A stretch of 64,000 nt of DNA from Pelomonas sp963992225. Its GTDB lineage: Bacteria > Pseudomonadota > Gammaproteobacteria > Burkholderiales > Burkholderiaceae_C. How positions within the stretch are numbered: position 1 is the stretch's first letter; every line of letters begins with the position of its first letter. The position numbers and the translations under genes are program-made. Shown piece by piece: positions 32,388 through 41,334 of the stretch. Below the pieces are notes generated by a model, which saw only the letters and a list, made by a program, of their open reading frames with translations, searched no databases and was not told the DNA's origin. Location: assembly GCA_963992225.1 (NCBI GenBank), contig CAXDTK010000001.1, positions 52,448-116,447 on the forward strand. The letters run 5' to 3'.

Positions 32388-33788
32388 ATGAAAACGTCTC
32401 TCTCCCGTCTCGTACAACGTGCCAAGCCCTACACGCTCAGCATCGCGCTCGCCTGCGCCGTCACCGCCGCGGCCGGCGTCGCGTGGGCGCAGACCCGCAT
32501 CAACCCCACCGGCGTCGGCGTGAGCGGCAGCGTGATCGGCGACGACGTGCTCTACAGCATCGGCGGCGGCCGCGCCGTGTCCATGGGCGGCGCTGGGAAC
32601 ATGCAGAGCATCGGTGTGGGCATCGGCTGGAACAGCAACCTCATCTGCGGCGACATGAGCATCACGACGACGCTGCAGAACCAGTTGAACGGCATCACCA
32701 ACGGCTTCCAGCAGATCATGAGCAACGTGATCCAGAGCGCGACCAGCGCCGTCGCCTCGTTGCCGGCGCTGATCATCCAGCGTGCCGATCCGGGCCTCTA
32801 CAACCTGCTGACCAACGGCGTGCTGCAGGCCCGGCTCGACTTCGACCGCAGCAAGCTGACGTGCAAGGCGATGGCCAACCGGATGGCGGACATGGCGGGC
32901 GGCCAGGCGGGCTGGGACCAGCTCGCCGAAGGTTTCGCGCTGCGCGATGCGGTGAGCAGCACCGATGCGGTCTCCGCCGTGGAGCAAGCCGAATCCAACA
33001 AGGGCAACAACGGCGTGCCCTGGGTCGGCGGCAGCAACGCGGGCGGTTCGGGACAGGGCTCGATCAAGGTGGTTGGCGACGTGACCCGCGCGGGCTACAA
33101 CCTGCTGAACAGCCGCGGCGTCACGGACACCTCGTCCATCCCGCGCGCATCCTGCGGCAACCGGCTGACGTGCCAAACCTGGTCCTCGCCGCAGGCCGCC
33201 GCGGACTTCGCAACCCGTGTGCTCGGCGAGCGCGAGCAACGCACTTGCGAGACCTGCACCAAGACGCAGACCACACCCGGCGTCGGCCTGACGCCGGTGA
33301 TCCAGGAAGAGTACGAGACCAAGCTGCAGGCCCTGCAGGGCCTCGTGACGGGCTCGACGCCGATGACGGTGGCGAACCTCGAAGCCGCCGGCAGCAACTC
33401 GCTGCCGATCACCCGCGGCGTGATCGAGGCGCTGCGCGACGAGCCCGATCAAGACCTGCTCGGCAAGCGCCTGGCGTCCGAGGCCGCGCTGTCGAGCGTG
33501 CTGGAGAAGGCCTTGCTGTTGCAGCGCACGCTGCTGACCGGCAAGAAGGAGCCGAACGTCGCCGCCAACGAGCTGGCAGTGAAGGCGGTCGATCAGGAGA
33601 ACAACGCGCTGGACCAGGAGATCAACAACCTCAAGACCGAGCTGGAGCTGCGGCGCACGCTGGCCGGCAATTCGGCGATGGCGATCGTGCAGCGGCACGG
33701 AACGCGCGCCGCCGGTTCACGCGGGATCTTCGAGGGCGATACCACGCGCGACCGGCTCAAGGAAGTGCAGAAGCCGAGGAACAACTGA
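32388..33788 (+). CDS. TIGR03755-family ICE protein (TraH-like)
   Basis: A 466-residue exported protein with a long signal peptide (about residues 16-35). A Gly-rich N-terminal domain (SVIGDDVLYSIGGGRAVSMG) precedes a region with NGITNGFQQIMSNVIQSATS and a C-terminal coiled coil (about 385-430). Cys residues CETC near 290 suggest a disulfide. The family TIGR03755 is a conserved partner of TIGR03756; a TraH-like role in pilus assembly is my inference from position. The stop shares a base with the next start. Confidence 0.85.
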   Translation: MKTSLSRLVQRAKPYTLSIALACAVTAAAGVAWAQTRINPTGVGVSGSVIGDDVLYSIGGGRAVSMGGAGNMQSIGVGIGWNSNLICGDMSITTTLQNQLNGITNGFQQIMSNVIQSATSAVASLPALIIQRADPGLYNLLTNGVLQARLDFDRSKLTCKAMANRMADMAGGQAGWDQLAEGFALRDAVSSTDAVSAVEQAESNKGNNGVPWVGGSNAGGSGQGSIKVVGDVTRAGYNLLNSRGVTDTSSIPRASCGNRLTCQTWSSPQAAADFATRVLGEREQRTCETCTKTQTTPGVGLTPVIQEEYETKLQALQGLVTGSTPMTVANLEAAGSNSLPITRGVIEALRDEPDQDLLGKRLASEAALSSVLEKALLLQRTLLTGKKEPNVAANELAVKAVDQENNALDQEINNLKTELELRRTLAGNSAMAIVQRHGTRAAGSRGIFEGDTTRDRLKEVQKPRNN

Positions 33789-34147
33789 TGGTCACGCGCG
33801 CATGGACCTGGCTGCGGCCCGCCTGGTTGTTCAACCGGCGCGTGGCCGTCGCGCTGCTGTGGGTGCTGGCGGTTGCCGGCATTGCCGCGGGCGTGAACGT
33901 CGTCGGCCTGCGCGTCGTCGGCAGCATCGATGGCTGGGAGCGGTGGCTGCGCGAGCACTCGGCCCACTTCCTGATGTGGCGGCTGCTGGTCTACGCGGCC
34001 ACGGCCTACGGCTGGTGGTGGATGCGTCGGCGCCTGCGCGAGCGCGAGCCTTCGCCCGAGGTGCACCAGCGCCTGCTGCGCGTCGAGATCGCGGCCGTCG
34101 TCACCCTCGTGCTGCTCGAAGGCAGCCAACTGCTGCGCAGCGGCTGA
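33788..34147 (+). CDS. small membrane protein of the mating operon
   Basis: A 119-residue basic protein with three probable membrane helices (about residues 20-42, 58-75 and 98-112) and positively charged loops (RRRLREREP). It lies between TIGR03755 and traG, sharing one base with the former's stop and 24 bp from the latter. Related ICEs have a similar small membrane protein at this point. No named family is assigned. Confidence 0.78.
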   Translation: MVTRAWTWLRPAWLFNRRVAVALLWVLAVAGIAAGVNVVGLRVVGSIDGWERWLREHSAHFLMWRLLVYAATAYGWWWMRRRLREREPSPEVHQRLLRVEIAAVVTLVLLEGSQLLRSG

Positions 34148-34171
34148 ACCGCCGAAGGCGAGGAGCACGCC

Positions 34172-35692
34172 ATGACCCTCTACACGACCGACTACCTGGA
34201 GTATTACCTGACGCTCGTCGGGTGGATCGTCAACAACGGCATCTGGAACATTCTCGTGGCCAGCGGCGTGTTTGCGCTGCCCTTCGTAGTGATCGTCGTG
34301 CAGGAGTGGCTGCGCGCACGCGCCGAAGGCGCCGACGAGGGCAACAAGGGCGTGCTGTCCTCGATGCGCATTGAGAACCGCGTGTGGGTGGCGATCGTCG
34401 TCATCCTGTTCGCCGGCATCCCCTTCATCCCGGTCGATCTCAGCACGATCAAGTTCGACACAACGCGCTCGGCGCAGTGCCAGGTCAGCGTCCCGCAGCC
34501 CAACGACACGGGCTGGTCGAACGCTTACACCACGCTGAACAACCAGAGCGCATTGGTGCCGGTGTGGTGGTTCTTTATGCACTCGATCTCGAAGGCGGTG
34601 ACGGGCGGCGCGGTAGCGGCGATCCCCTGCGGCACGGACCTGCGGCAGATGCGCATGGACGTGGACGCCACGCGCATCGATGACCCGGTGCTGGCCCAGG
34701 AGGTCGGCGACTTCGTGCACGACTGCTACGGGCCGTCGCGGGCCAAGCTGTTCATGAGCCGGCCCACGCTTTCCGACGAGCAGATGAACGACGTCACCTG
34801 GATCGGGTCGAGCTACTTCTTGGGCAACACGGGCTTCTACGACACGTACCACTCCAACACGCCCCGCACGGCCTGGCCCTACGACGCGACACGCGATGCG
34901 GGGCTGGCCCAGGTGGACAGCGGCGGGGGCTACCCCACATGCCGGCAGTGGTGGTCAGACGGCAACAGCGGCCTGCGCGCGCGCCTGCTGGCCCAGGTCG
35001 ATCCGGACCTGTTGACGCGCATCGGCCGCTGGGCGGGCTTCCTGTCACAGGCGGAGATGAACGACTCGGTGATCCGGGCCGTGGTGTCGCCGCGGCAGCA
35101 GAAGATGAACCAGGGTTCGGTCTACACCGACTACGGCGGGCAGATCGAGAAGACGCTGCCCAACATCGTGACGCGCGGCGCCGGCGACCTCGGGATGACG
35201 ATGGGCTCGCTCGGCTTCTTCCCGGCGATGGACGTAGTGCGCCAGGCGCTGCCGATGGTGCTGTCACTGCTCAAGATGGCGCTGGTCGTCTGCATCCCGC
35301 TGGTGCTGGTCTTCGGCACCTACGAGCTGAAGGCGCTGGTCGCGGTGAGCTGTGTGCAATTCGCGCTGTTCTTCGTGGACTTCTGGTTCCAGCTCGCGCG
35401 CTGGCTCGACTCCACCATCCTCGATGCGCTCTACGGCTGGGGGTTCGGCGCAAACCGGCCACACAGCAACTTCGATCCGCTGATCGGGCTGAACAACGCC
35501 TTCGGAGACATGCTGCTGAACTTCGTGATGGCGACGATGTTTCTTGTGCTTCCCAGCTTGTGGGTCACTGCACTCGGTTGGGTGGGCGTTCGCGTGGGCG
35601 GCGCGCTTCAGGGCTTGGCCAACGGGACCAGGGAAGCCGGTCAAGCAGGCAGCAGGGGTTCAAACATGCTGATCAGCGCCGCCAAGAAGTAG
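34172..35692 (+). CDS. traG: conjugal transfer protein TraG (N-terminal-domain type)
   Basis: A 506-residue polytopic protein with membrane helices near residues 20-45 and 70-90, a large periplasmic region with several Cys, and a C-terminal cluster of helices (about 365-400, 405-430 and 450-480). It matches the TraG N-terminal family of GI-type ICEs, which is needed for mating-pair stabilisation and possibly for exclusion. It lacks the long soluble C-terminal part of F TraG, as is usual for this group. It is the last plus-strand gene of the operon; the DUF3742 gene converges on it 19 bp downstream. Confidence 0.87.
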   Translation: MTLYTTDYLEYYLTLVGWIVNNGIWNILVASGVFALPFVVIVVQEWLRARAEGADEGNKGVLSSMRIENRVWVAIVVILFAGIPFIPVDLSTIKFDTTRSAQCQVSVPQPNDTGWSNAYTTLNNQSALVPVWWFFMHSISKAVTGGAVAAIPCGTDLRQMRMDVDATRIDDPVLAQEVGDFVHDCYGPSRAKLFMSRPTLSDEQMNDVTWIGSSYFLGNTGFYDTYHSNTPRTAWPYDATRDAGLAQVDSGGGYPTCRQWWSDGNSGLRARLLAQVDPDLLTRIGRWAGFLSQAEMNDSVIRAVVSPRQQKMNQGSVYTDYGGQIEKTLPNIVTRGAGDLGMTMGSLGFFPAMDVVRQALPMVLSLLKMALVVCIPLVLVFGTYELKALVAVSCVQFALFFVDFWFQLARWLDSTILDALYGWGFGANRPHSNFDPLIGLNNAFGDMLLNFVMATMFLVLPSLWVTALGWVGVRVGGALQGLANGTREAGQAGSRGSNMLISAAKK

Positions 35693-35711
35693 CTCGGGCC
35701 ACGGATCTGCA

Positions 35712-36149
35712 TCAGTCGTCTTTGAATCGAGGGTCTGGATCATCGTCGTAAGACGCCGGGTGATAGAACAGGCCCTGACGGTGATCGACTTCCTCCGCTT
35801 TACGACCGAGAAAGTCAGAATCATCTTCGTCGTGGTCTGGTCGCGCCATCCACGCTACGGCCGCCAGACCAAGGATTAGCAGGGCCAGCCAGAACGCGCT
35901 GTAGAGCAACACAGCAAGGACAGCGAGCTTGACGACCAGCAACACGGTCTTGGCAGCGCCAGGCGCCCATCCGCGAGAGAGCAGCCAACCATTGGCCCGC
36001 CGATCTAGACGCGCACAGCCTCGCCAGGCCCGACCCAGCGTGTGGCCGAGGCGTTCTGCGAAGGTGGTCTGTGCGGCGGTCTTCACGGTGGCTACCTCAT
36101 GGTCGTCCTGTGCGCTGCTCGTTTGATTGAATCCTGCATGGGTTTTCAA
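35712..36149 (-). CDS. DUF3742 family protein
   Basis: A 145-residue protein with a basic N-terminal half (AERLGHTLGRAWRGCARLDR) and two close membrane helices (about residues 68-100), then an acidic tail (DHDEDDSDFLGRKAEEVDHR, ending in FKDD). This is the DUF3742 arrangement found at the end of the transfer operon of such ICEs, always convergent with traG. Function unknown. The ATG lies at 36147-36149; the IS1380-type element begins 46 bp upstream and may influence its promoter. Confidence 0.87.
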   Translation of the reverse strand: MKTHAGFNQTSSAQDDHEVATVKTAAQTTFAERLGHTLGRAWRGCARLDRRANGWLLSRGWAPGAAKTVLLVVKLAVLAVLLYSAFWLALLILGLAAVAWMARPDHDEDDSDFLGRKAEEVDHRQGLFYHPASYDDDPDPRFKDD

Positions 36150-36190
36150 ATCATGGTGGAAATTATGTGCAATATCTAATCATGCCAAAC

Positions 36191-37916
36191 GCCAACCTGA
36201 ATCCGTGGCCCCACCTCGTAGAACAGCACACCCTGCGGGTGAGCTGCGCAGGAGTTGAGTCCGGGATTGAGGTTGGGATTGCCGGGGTCGCCCGACAATT
36301 GGGCGATGCGCCGAATCGAAGTCAAGCAACTGGATTACGACCTGACGCCCGTTGGCGGGCTGGCCTTGGTGGGCCACTACCTGAAGGCGCTGGGGCCGCA
36401 GTGGACGGCGCTGGAGCGGGCGCTGCCGGTGCGCGCCGGCGTGAGCAACAGCGACGTGTTGCGCAGCTACCTGGGGCTGCTGGCGCAGGGCAAGAGCGAC
36501 TTCGACGCGGTGGAGAACTACCGGGGTGACAAGTTTTTCAAGGAATCGCTGGGCATAGGGCTGCTGCCGTCGAGCCCAACGCTGCGCCAGCGCCTGGACG
36601 GGCAAGCCCAGGCCTTGTTCGAGCATGTGCCCGGGATGATTGAGCGGCTGCTGGGCAGCCAGCGGCCCGACTACGGCGTGCTGCCCTGCGGCTGGTTGCC
36701 GCTGGACGTGGACACCTTCGCGATGGACAACGGCGGCACGCGCAAGGAAGGCGTGGGGCGCACCTACGCCGGGGTGGACGGCTACTGCCCGCTGGCGGCC
36801 TATCTGGGCGCACACGGCTTCTGCCTGGAATTGGCGCTGCGCCCTGGCGTGCAGCACTCGGCGCGTGAGACCGACTTCAACCTCGAACGAGTGATCCCGA
36901 TGGCCCAGCGCCTGAGCGCGGGCGGACCGAAGGCGCCGATCCTGGCGCGGCTGGACGCCGGCTTCGACTCGGTCGCGCTGATGCGCAGCATCGAGGCCTG
37001 CAACCAGGCCGGGCAGCCGCAGGTGGACTGGCTGATCAAGTGGAACCCACGCAGCGTGGACCGCGCCGCGCTGCTGGCGCGGCTGGACGTCGACGCCAAC
37101 ACCCAGTGGCACCAGCCGCGCGAAGGCAAGCGCGTGACGGTGTGGGAAGAGGCCCTGCAGATCGAAGACATCAGCCGACCACTGCGTCGCGTGCTCAGGC
37201 TGGTCGAGCGCACCATTGACCGACACGGCCAACAGTTGATCGTTCCCGAGATCGACCTCGAAGGCTGGAGCACCAGCCTGAGTGCAGAGCCGTTCAACGC
37301 CGAGAAGATCATCGCGCTGTACGCCGACCACGGCACACACGAGCAGTTCCACGCCGAGTTCAAGACCGACCTGGACCTGGAGCGGCTGCCTTCGGGCAAG
37401 TTCGACACCAACTACCTTGTGTGCCAGCTCGCGGCGCTGGCGATGGACATCCTGCGCCTGATGGGCCAGCGCGGCCTGCTGGGGCCGGATGCACCGGTGC
37501 GCCACGCGGCCAAACGCAGGCGCATCAAGACGGTGATACAGGAGTTGATCTACCGCGCAGGCCGGATCATCGAGAGCGGGCGCAGACTGATCCTGGGACT
37601 GGGCGCCAACGACCGGGCGGCCCAGGCATTCGAGCGGCTCAACGGCGAGCTGTTTGCTGCAGCCTGCGGCTGAAGCGAAGAGGCCTGGTGCCAGGCGAGC
37701 CCACTCACGGATCCCGAAATACGCGCACCGCGCACGTTGCGGCGTGGTCGATGCAGCGGGAACAGCGGCCAGACCCGCATCCGACGCGCCGCGCACGCAA
37801 CTAAACGCCACGAGGCGACCGAATTGAGCACCGTCGGCGTGGAAAACAACGCTGTTCATGGCCGGCGTACGACGAACTCGCTCAGGCGGGTATCGGGGTC
37901 ACGGATTCAGGGCCAA
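36191..37916 (+). mobile_element. IS1380-family insertion sequence with 5-bp target duplication
   Basis: The element spans 36196-37911 (1716 bp). Its ends are CCTGAATCCGTGGCCCC (36196-36212) and, on the other strand, the same sequence with one difference (37895-37911). It is flanked by GCCAA on both sides (36191-36195 and 37912-37916), fitting the 4-5 bp duplication of this family. It separates the DUF3742 promoter from the toxin-antitoxin genes and seems not to cut a gene. Confidence 0.88.
36306..37673 (+). CDS. IS1380-family transposase
   Basis: A 455-residue DDE transposase. Recognisable parts are the N-terminal TPVGGLALVGHYLKALG, LPLDVDTFAMDNGG with the first acidic residue, ILARLDAGFDS with the second, and ALYADHGTHEQFHAEFKTDL with the catalytic Glu region. 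The length is that of a complete family member. The ATG at 36306 follows TTGGGCG, a weak site; longer in-frame starts exist but enter the inverted repeat region. Presumably functional. Confidence 0.93.
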   Translation: MRRIEVKQLDYDLTPVGGLALVGHYLKALGPQWTALERALPVRAGVSNSDVLRSYLGLLAQGKSDFDAVENYRGDKFFKESLGIGLLPSSPTLRQRLDGQAQALFEHVPGMIERLLGSQRPDYGVLPCGWLPLDVDTFAMDNGGTRKEGVGRTYAGVDGYCPLAAYLGAHGFCLELALRPGVQHSARETDFNLERVIPMAQRLSAGGPKAPILARLDAGFDSVALMRSIEACNQAGQPQVDWLIKWNPRSVDRAALLARLDVDANTQWHQPREGKRVTVWEEALQIEDISRPLRRVLRLVERTIDRHGQQLIVPEIDLEGWSTSLSAEPFNAEKIIALYADHGTHEQFHAEFKTDLDLERLPSGKFDTNYLVCQLAALAMDILRLMGQRGLLGPDAPVRHAAKRRRIKTVIQELIYRAGRIIESGRRLILGLGANDRAAQAFERLNGELFAAACG

Positions 37917-37929
37917 GGCAAGCGGCGTG

Positions 37930-38394
37930 TCAGCCTTTGTGCTGGCCCAGCCAATCGGCTTTGCTCGCTGCCACCAGCGCCGCCCAATCGTCCGGCGGGT
38001 TGCCGCGTCCCAGCATCTTCTCGAACACGGCGTAGGGGTCGGACTTGCTGCCCGCCGACCGCAAGGTCTGCTCGTCGTTGACCCAGGCGTACACGATGAC
38101 CTTCGCCTTCGAGTCGTAGCGGAAGAACAGCCGATACCGTCGTCCGAGCTTGGCTCGCCGCCAGTGGCGATAGTCCGGTCCCATGGTGTTGCCCTGACGA
38201 TACTCGTCGCGTGCCGGATCGCTCGGCACCACGTCTTGCATCAATTGCACCAAGGCCCGGAAGAACTTGACGTTGGCGTTGGACGCAAAGCCTTCCGAGT
38301 CGTTCTCTTGCGCACGCAGCACGGCTGCGCGCAGCTTCATCAACTGCTCGATCAGGTTATCGTGAAACAGCAGCGTCCAGCCATGCTGCTGCAT
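37930..38394 (-). CDS. yhaV: YhaV-family toxin (RelE-type mRNA interferase)
   Basis: A 154-residue toxin of the YhaV/RelE-like superfamily, a ribosome-dependent or free RNase. The family pattern is visible in GWTLLFHDNLIEQL, LMQDVVPSDPARDEYRQGNT, HWRRAKLGRRYRLFFRYDS and VYAWVNDEQTLR. Its start overlaps the antitoxin stop by one base (on the minus strand, TGATG-like), the normal order antitoxin first. Located next to the relaxase, it probably stabilises the ICE. The 3' end is 14 bp from the IS1380 target duplication, so the gene escaped disruption. Confidence 0.92.
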   Translation of the reverse strand: MQQHGWTLLFHDNLIEQLMKLRAAVLRAQENDSEGFASNANVKFFRALVQLMQDVVPSDPARDEYRQGNTMGPDYRHWRRAKLGRRYRLFFRYDSKAKVIVYAWVNDEQTLRSAGSKSDPYAVFEKMLGRGNPPDDWAALVAASKADWLGQHKG

Positions 38395-38711
38395 CAGATT
38401 TCCACGTCCTCATCGAAGTCATCGCCCAAGACAACCTTGTGGCCTGCATGCTCCAGCATCGTGCGAGCCAAATCCTCGGGCAGGCCGCGGATGTTCCGGC
38501 CAGCCTCGATGTCGTGAGCCAGCAGGGTCAGGAACGCGGCGATGGCAGGGTCTTCATGCTCGGCATCGGCACGGGTCACGACCACTTCGCCGCCGCGAAG
38601 GTCGAACGCCACCTTGCCGCCGGTGTCCACGCCCAGCACCTGCCGGATGGACTTGGGCAGCGTGATCTGACCCTTGGAGGTCAGCGTCGCGACTTCGTGG
38701 ATTTCGGGCAT
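38394..38711 (-). CDS. prlF: PrlF-family antitoxin (AbrB-type DNA-binding)
   Basis: A 105-residue antitoxin. The swapped-hairpin AbrB/SpoVT domain is at residues 8-50 (ATLTSKGQITLPKSIRQVLG, then KVAFDLRGGEVVV), and the acidic C-terminal half (ending DDFDEDVEI) would neutralise YhaV. The start at 38711 has CAGGAG upstream on the minus strand; a longer frame starting at 38960 crosses the operator and is rejected. A perfect palindrome 31 bp upstream is its likely operator, so the pair is autoregulated. Confidence 0.92.
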   Translation of the reverse strand: MPEIHEVATLTSKGQITLPKSIRQVLGVDTGGKVAFDLRGGEVVVTRADAEHEDPAIAAFLTLLAHDIEAGRNIRGLPEDLARTMLEHAGHKVVLGDDFDEDVEI

Positions 38712-38741
38712 GGCGGCACTCCTGATGGCAATGCCTGGATG

Positions 38742-38759
38742 GTAAGGAAGTTTCCTTAC
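38742..38759. promoter_or_regulatory. operator palindrome of the prlF-yhaV operon
   Basis: GTAAGGAA-GT-TTCCTTAC is a perfect 8-2-8 palindrome directly upstream of prlF. Its position and symmetry suit an AbrB-type antitoxin binding site. Confidence 0.7.
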
Positions 38760-38897
38760 GCTGTCAATGTGAGGGCGCATAGTGCTGTTTCCGGGTGTAT
38801 GAATCCAGCTCCATCGTAGGGACGGCACAGCCAGCCTTCCCGCATCAATCCGCCTTGGGCCAGGCCCGCATTGGTTGTGGCTGGCTCGCCTCGGTTG

Positions 38898-38995
38898 CCC
38901 TATATCCAAAGGCTTCCAAAAGGCCAAAGGGCTGGGGAAGGGGCAAGGGAATGGGGCCAAGGGGAATGGCCCTACCCGAAAAGGCCAAAAGGCTC
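38898..38995. other. candidate oriT region upstream of the relaxase gene
   Basis: The 314-bp space between prlF and traI has a strongly strand-biased stretch rich in G and A on the plus strand. It repeats variants of AAAGGCCAAAGG (about 38906-38932 and 38979-38992) and includes a perfect inverted repeat GGGCCA/TGGCCC (38954-38972). Such repeats next to the relaxase gene are where oriT is usually found, but no nick site can be named from sequence alone. Confidence 0.35.
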
Positions 38996-39025
38996 TCCCG
39001 ACCCGCCCGCCGTCCGGGGTTCGCC

Positions 39026-40882
39026 ATGCTCTCGCTGTTCCAACGCAAACGGCCGCCGTCTACCTCTGGCGCCGCGCCGACACCCACACCTCCCGCCAAT
39101 CCCGGCAAAGGGCTGATGCGGCCGGAGCCGGCCGCATCGCTGCTGGCGACACCACGCCGGCAGCGGCTGCTGGAACACATCTGGCAGCGCACCTCGCTAT
39201 CGCGCCGCCAGTTCGCCACGCTGTATCTCGGCCCGCTGGAGCGCTACGCCGAACTGGTCCAGCAGTTCCCGGCGTCCGAATCGCATCACCATGCCTATCC
39301 GGGTGGCATGCTGGACCATGGCCTAGAGATCGTCGCCTACGCCCTGAAGCTGCGGCAGTCGCACCTGCTGCCCGCCGGCACCACGCCGGAGGCACAAGCG
39401 GCCCAGGCCGAAGCCTGGACGGCCGGCACCGCCTATGCGGCGCTGTTGCACGACGTTGGCAAGGTCGCCGTCGATCTGCACGTGGAGTATGCGGACGGCA
39501 CGGTCTGGCATCCCTGGCACGGCCCGCTGCGGCGGCCGTACCGCTTCCGCTATCGCAAGGAGCGCGAGTACCGGCTGCACAGCGCCGCCACCGGACTGCT
39601 CTACGCCCGGCTGCTCGATCCAGGCATCTTCGACTGGCTCGCCGACTACCCCGACCTGTGGGCCGCGCTCCTGTACGTGCTGGCCGGCCAGTACGAGCAC
39701 GCTGGCACGCTCGGCGAGTTGGTCGTGCAGGCCGACCAGGCCTCGGTAGCCCAGGAACTCGGCGGCGATCCCAGCAAGGCACTGGCGGCACCCAAGCACG
39801 CCCTGCAGCGCAAGCTGCTCGATGGCCTGCGCTTCCTGCTGCGCGAGGAATTCAAGCTGAACCAGCCCCAGGCTTCGGACGGCTGGCTGACCCAGGATGC
39901 ATTGTGGCTGGTGAGCAAGACCGTCTCGGACAAGCTGCGCGCTCATCTGCTGCAGCAAGGCATCGACGGCATCCCGGTCAGCAACACGGCGGTGTTCAAC
40001 GTGTTGCAGGACCACGGCATCGCTTTGCCCACGCCGGACGGCAAGGCGATCTGGAAGGCCACGGTCGCGAGTGATGCCGGCTGGTCGCACAGCTTCACGT
40101 TCCTGAAGCTCTCGCCCGCGCTGATTTGGGAGGCGACCGAGCGTCCCGAGCCCTTCGCAGGACAGGTGCGGGTCGAACAAGAACAGGGCGAACCGGCGCA
40201 GCAGAGTCCCGCGCCCGGTACGCCCTACGTTGCGCAAGGACCGGCGCTGGCAAGCACGGCGCCGCTTGCGCCCGCGGACAACGGCGTCGGTGCGCTGCTC
40301 GATCTGCTGGACGCGATACCCGCCGCCTCGGTGCTACCGAGCGTGCCCGAGTTGGCGGCCGACACCGAGGACGAAGCTGTCGTTGCTGCGGTAGCCCCCA
40401 CAGCTTCGGTCGCGCCCGTCGCGCAGCCCCAGCGCCGGGCCGAGCCTCCCAGCGAGGACTTCATGGCCTGGCTGACTCAGGGCGTGCAGACCCACAAGCT
40501 CATCATCAACGATGCCAAGGCCCTGGTGCATACCGTCGTCGGCACGGCCTACTTGGTCAGCCCCGGCGTCTTCCAGCGCTACGCGCAGGAACATCCGCAC
40601 GTTGCGACCGTCGCCCGGCAGGAGAAGCTGGAGGCATGGCAGTGGGTGCAGAAGCGCTTCGAGAAGCTGGGGCAGCACCGCAAGCAGGCTAGCGGACTCA
40701 ACATCTGGGCTTGCGAGGTCACGGGGCCGCGCAAGACTCGGCGGCTACACGGCTACCTGCTGGCCAACCCCGGCGCACTGTTCGGGGAAATACCGCCTGA
40801 CAACCCATATCTAAGCCTCGCCAGCGAAGCCCCGAAGCGCAAAAATTCCCCAGGTAAGCGCGATACCGATAGCGAGCAGTAG
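39026..40882 (+). CDS. traI: MobH-family relaxase TraI (TraI_2 type)
   Basis: A 618-residue relaxase which nicks and guides the transferred strand. The N-terminal TraI_2 domain shows the three-His motif (ESHHHAYPGGMLDHGLEI near residue 85) and the HD-type metal site (LLHDVGKV near 140) that define MobH, the type found in SXT, clc and PFGI elements. After a Pro/Ala-rich linker (about 360-470) a C-terminal domain (SEDFMAWLTQGVQTHKLIIN onwards) follows, as in TIGR03760 proteins. The start at 39026 is inferred from the conserved MLSLF opening; longer starts run through the candidate oriT. The gene looks intact. Confidence 0.92.
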   Translation: MLSLFQRKRPPSTSGAAPTPTPPANPGKGLMRPEPAASLLATPRRQRLLEHIWQRTSLSRRQFATLYLGPLERYAELVQQFPASESHHHAYPGGMLDHGLEIVAYALKLRQSHLLPAGTTPEAQAAQAEAWTAGTAYAALLHDVGKVAVDLHVEYADGTVWHPWHGPLRRPYRFRYRKEREYRLHSAATGLLYARLLDPGIFDWLADYPDLWAALLYVLAGQYEHAGTLGELVVQADQASVAQELGGDPSKALAAPKHALQRKLLDGLRFLLREEFKLNQPQASDGWLTQDALWLVSKTVSDKLRAHLLQQGIDGIPVSNTAVFNVLQDHGIALPTPDGKAIWKATVASDAGWSHSFTFLKLSPALIWEATERPEPFAGQVRVEQEQGEPAQQSPAPGTPYVAQGPALASTAPLAPADNGVGALLDLLDAIPAASVLPSVPELAADTEDEAVVAAVAPTASVAPVAQPQRRAEPPSEDFMAWLTQGVQTHKLIINDAKALVHTVVGTAYLVSPGVFQRYAQEHPHVATVARQEKLEAWQWVQKRFEKLGQHRKQASGLNIWACEVTGPRKTRRLHGYLLANPGALFGEIPPDNPYLSLASEAPKRKNSPGKRDTDSEQ

Positions 40883-40913
40883 GGATAGGGCACGGCCGCG
40901 CGTCGGGCCGACT

Positions 40914-41216
40914 TCAATCCTCGGACTTGGAAGCCGGTTCGGCCAGCTTGGCCTCGGTCAAGGCCATCAAGTGGGCAGAACTGCACTTCAGCGCGCGGGC
41001 GATCTTGAGGATCAGGGGGAGTGTGGGGACATGCTCGCCGCGCTCGATCTTTCCCATGTGCGAGCGTTCGATGCCGGCCATGTGAGCCAGCGTTTCCTGG
41101 GCGATGCCCTGGCTGGTTCTCTCATGGCGAACGGCGGCCCCAAACGCGATGGCAGGTTCTGCTTCGTAGGTGGTCGTGCCGCTCGGTCGGCCTCTCTGAA
41201 TCGGACGCTTCTGCAT
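40914..41216 (-). CDS. XRE-family transcriptional regulator
   Basis: A 100-residue repressor-like protein. A basic N-terminus (KRPIQRGRPSGTTTYE) precedes a helix-turn-helix domain at about residues 24-82 (AVRHERTSQGIAQETLAHM, IERSHMGKIERGEHVPTL). It faces away from the HTH-less LysR-like gene and converges on traI. Proteins with this KRPIQRGRP opening regularly accompany traI in these ICEs. The ATG has no strong ribosome binding site, so low expression is likely. A GTTAA-AC-TTAAC palindrome in the divergent promoter could be its operator. Confidence 0.87.
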   Translation of the reverse strand: MQKRPIQRGRPSGTTTYEAEPAIAFGAAVRHERTSQGIAQETLAHMAGIERSHMGKIERGEHVPTLPLILKIARALKCSSAHLMALTEAKLAEPASKSED

Positions 41217-41253
41217 TAGCAAAAGCGTCGGGCATGGCTCCGATATAAACCAC

Positions 41254-41265
41254 GTTAAACTTAAC
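41254..41265. promoter_or_regulatory. possible operator in the XRE/LysR-like divergent promoter
   Basis: GTTAA-AC-TTAAC is symmetrical and lies next to GATATAAA, a good -10-like element for the minus-strand gene. It may be bound by the XRE regulator. Confidence 0.4.
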
Positions 41266-41334
41266 TCAGATGGACGGCTGCACGGTTCATGCTTTCGTCG
41301 CCACCAGCTTTCTACCCTGGGAGGATGCAGCTCC

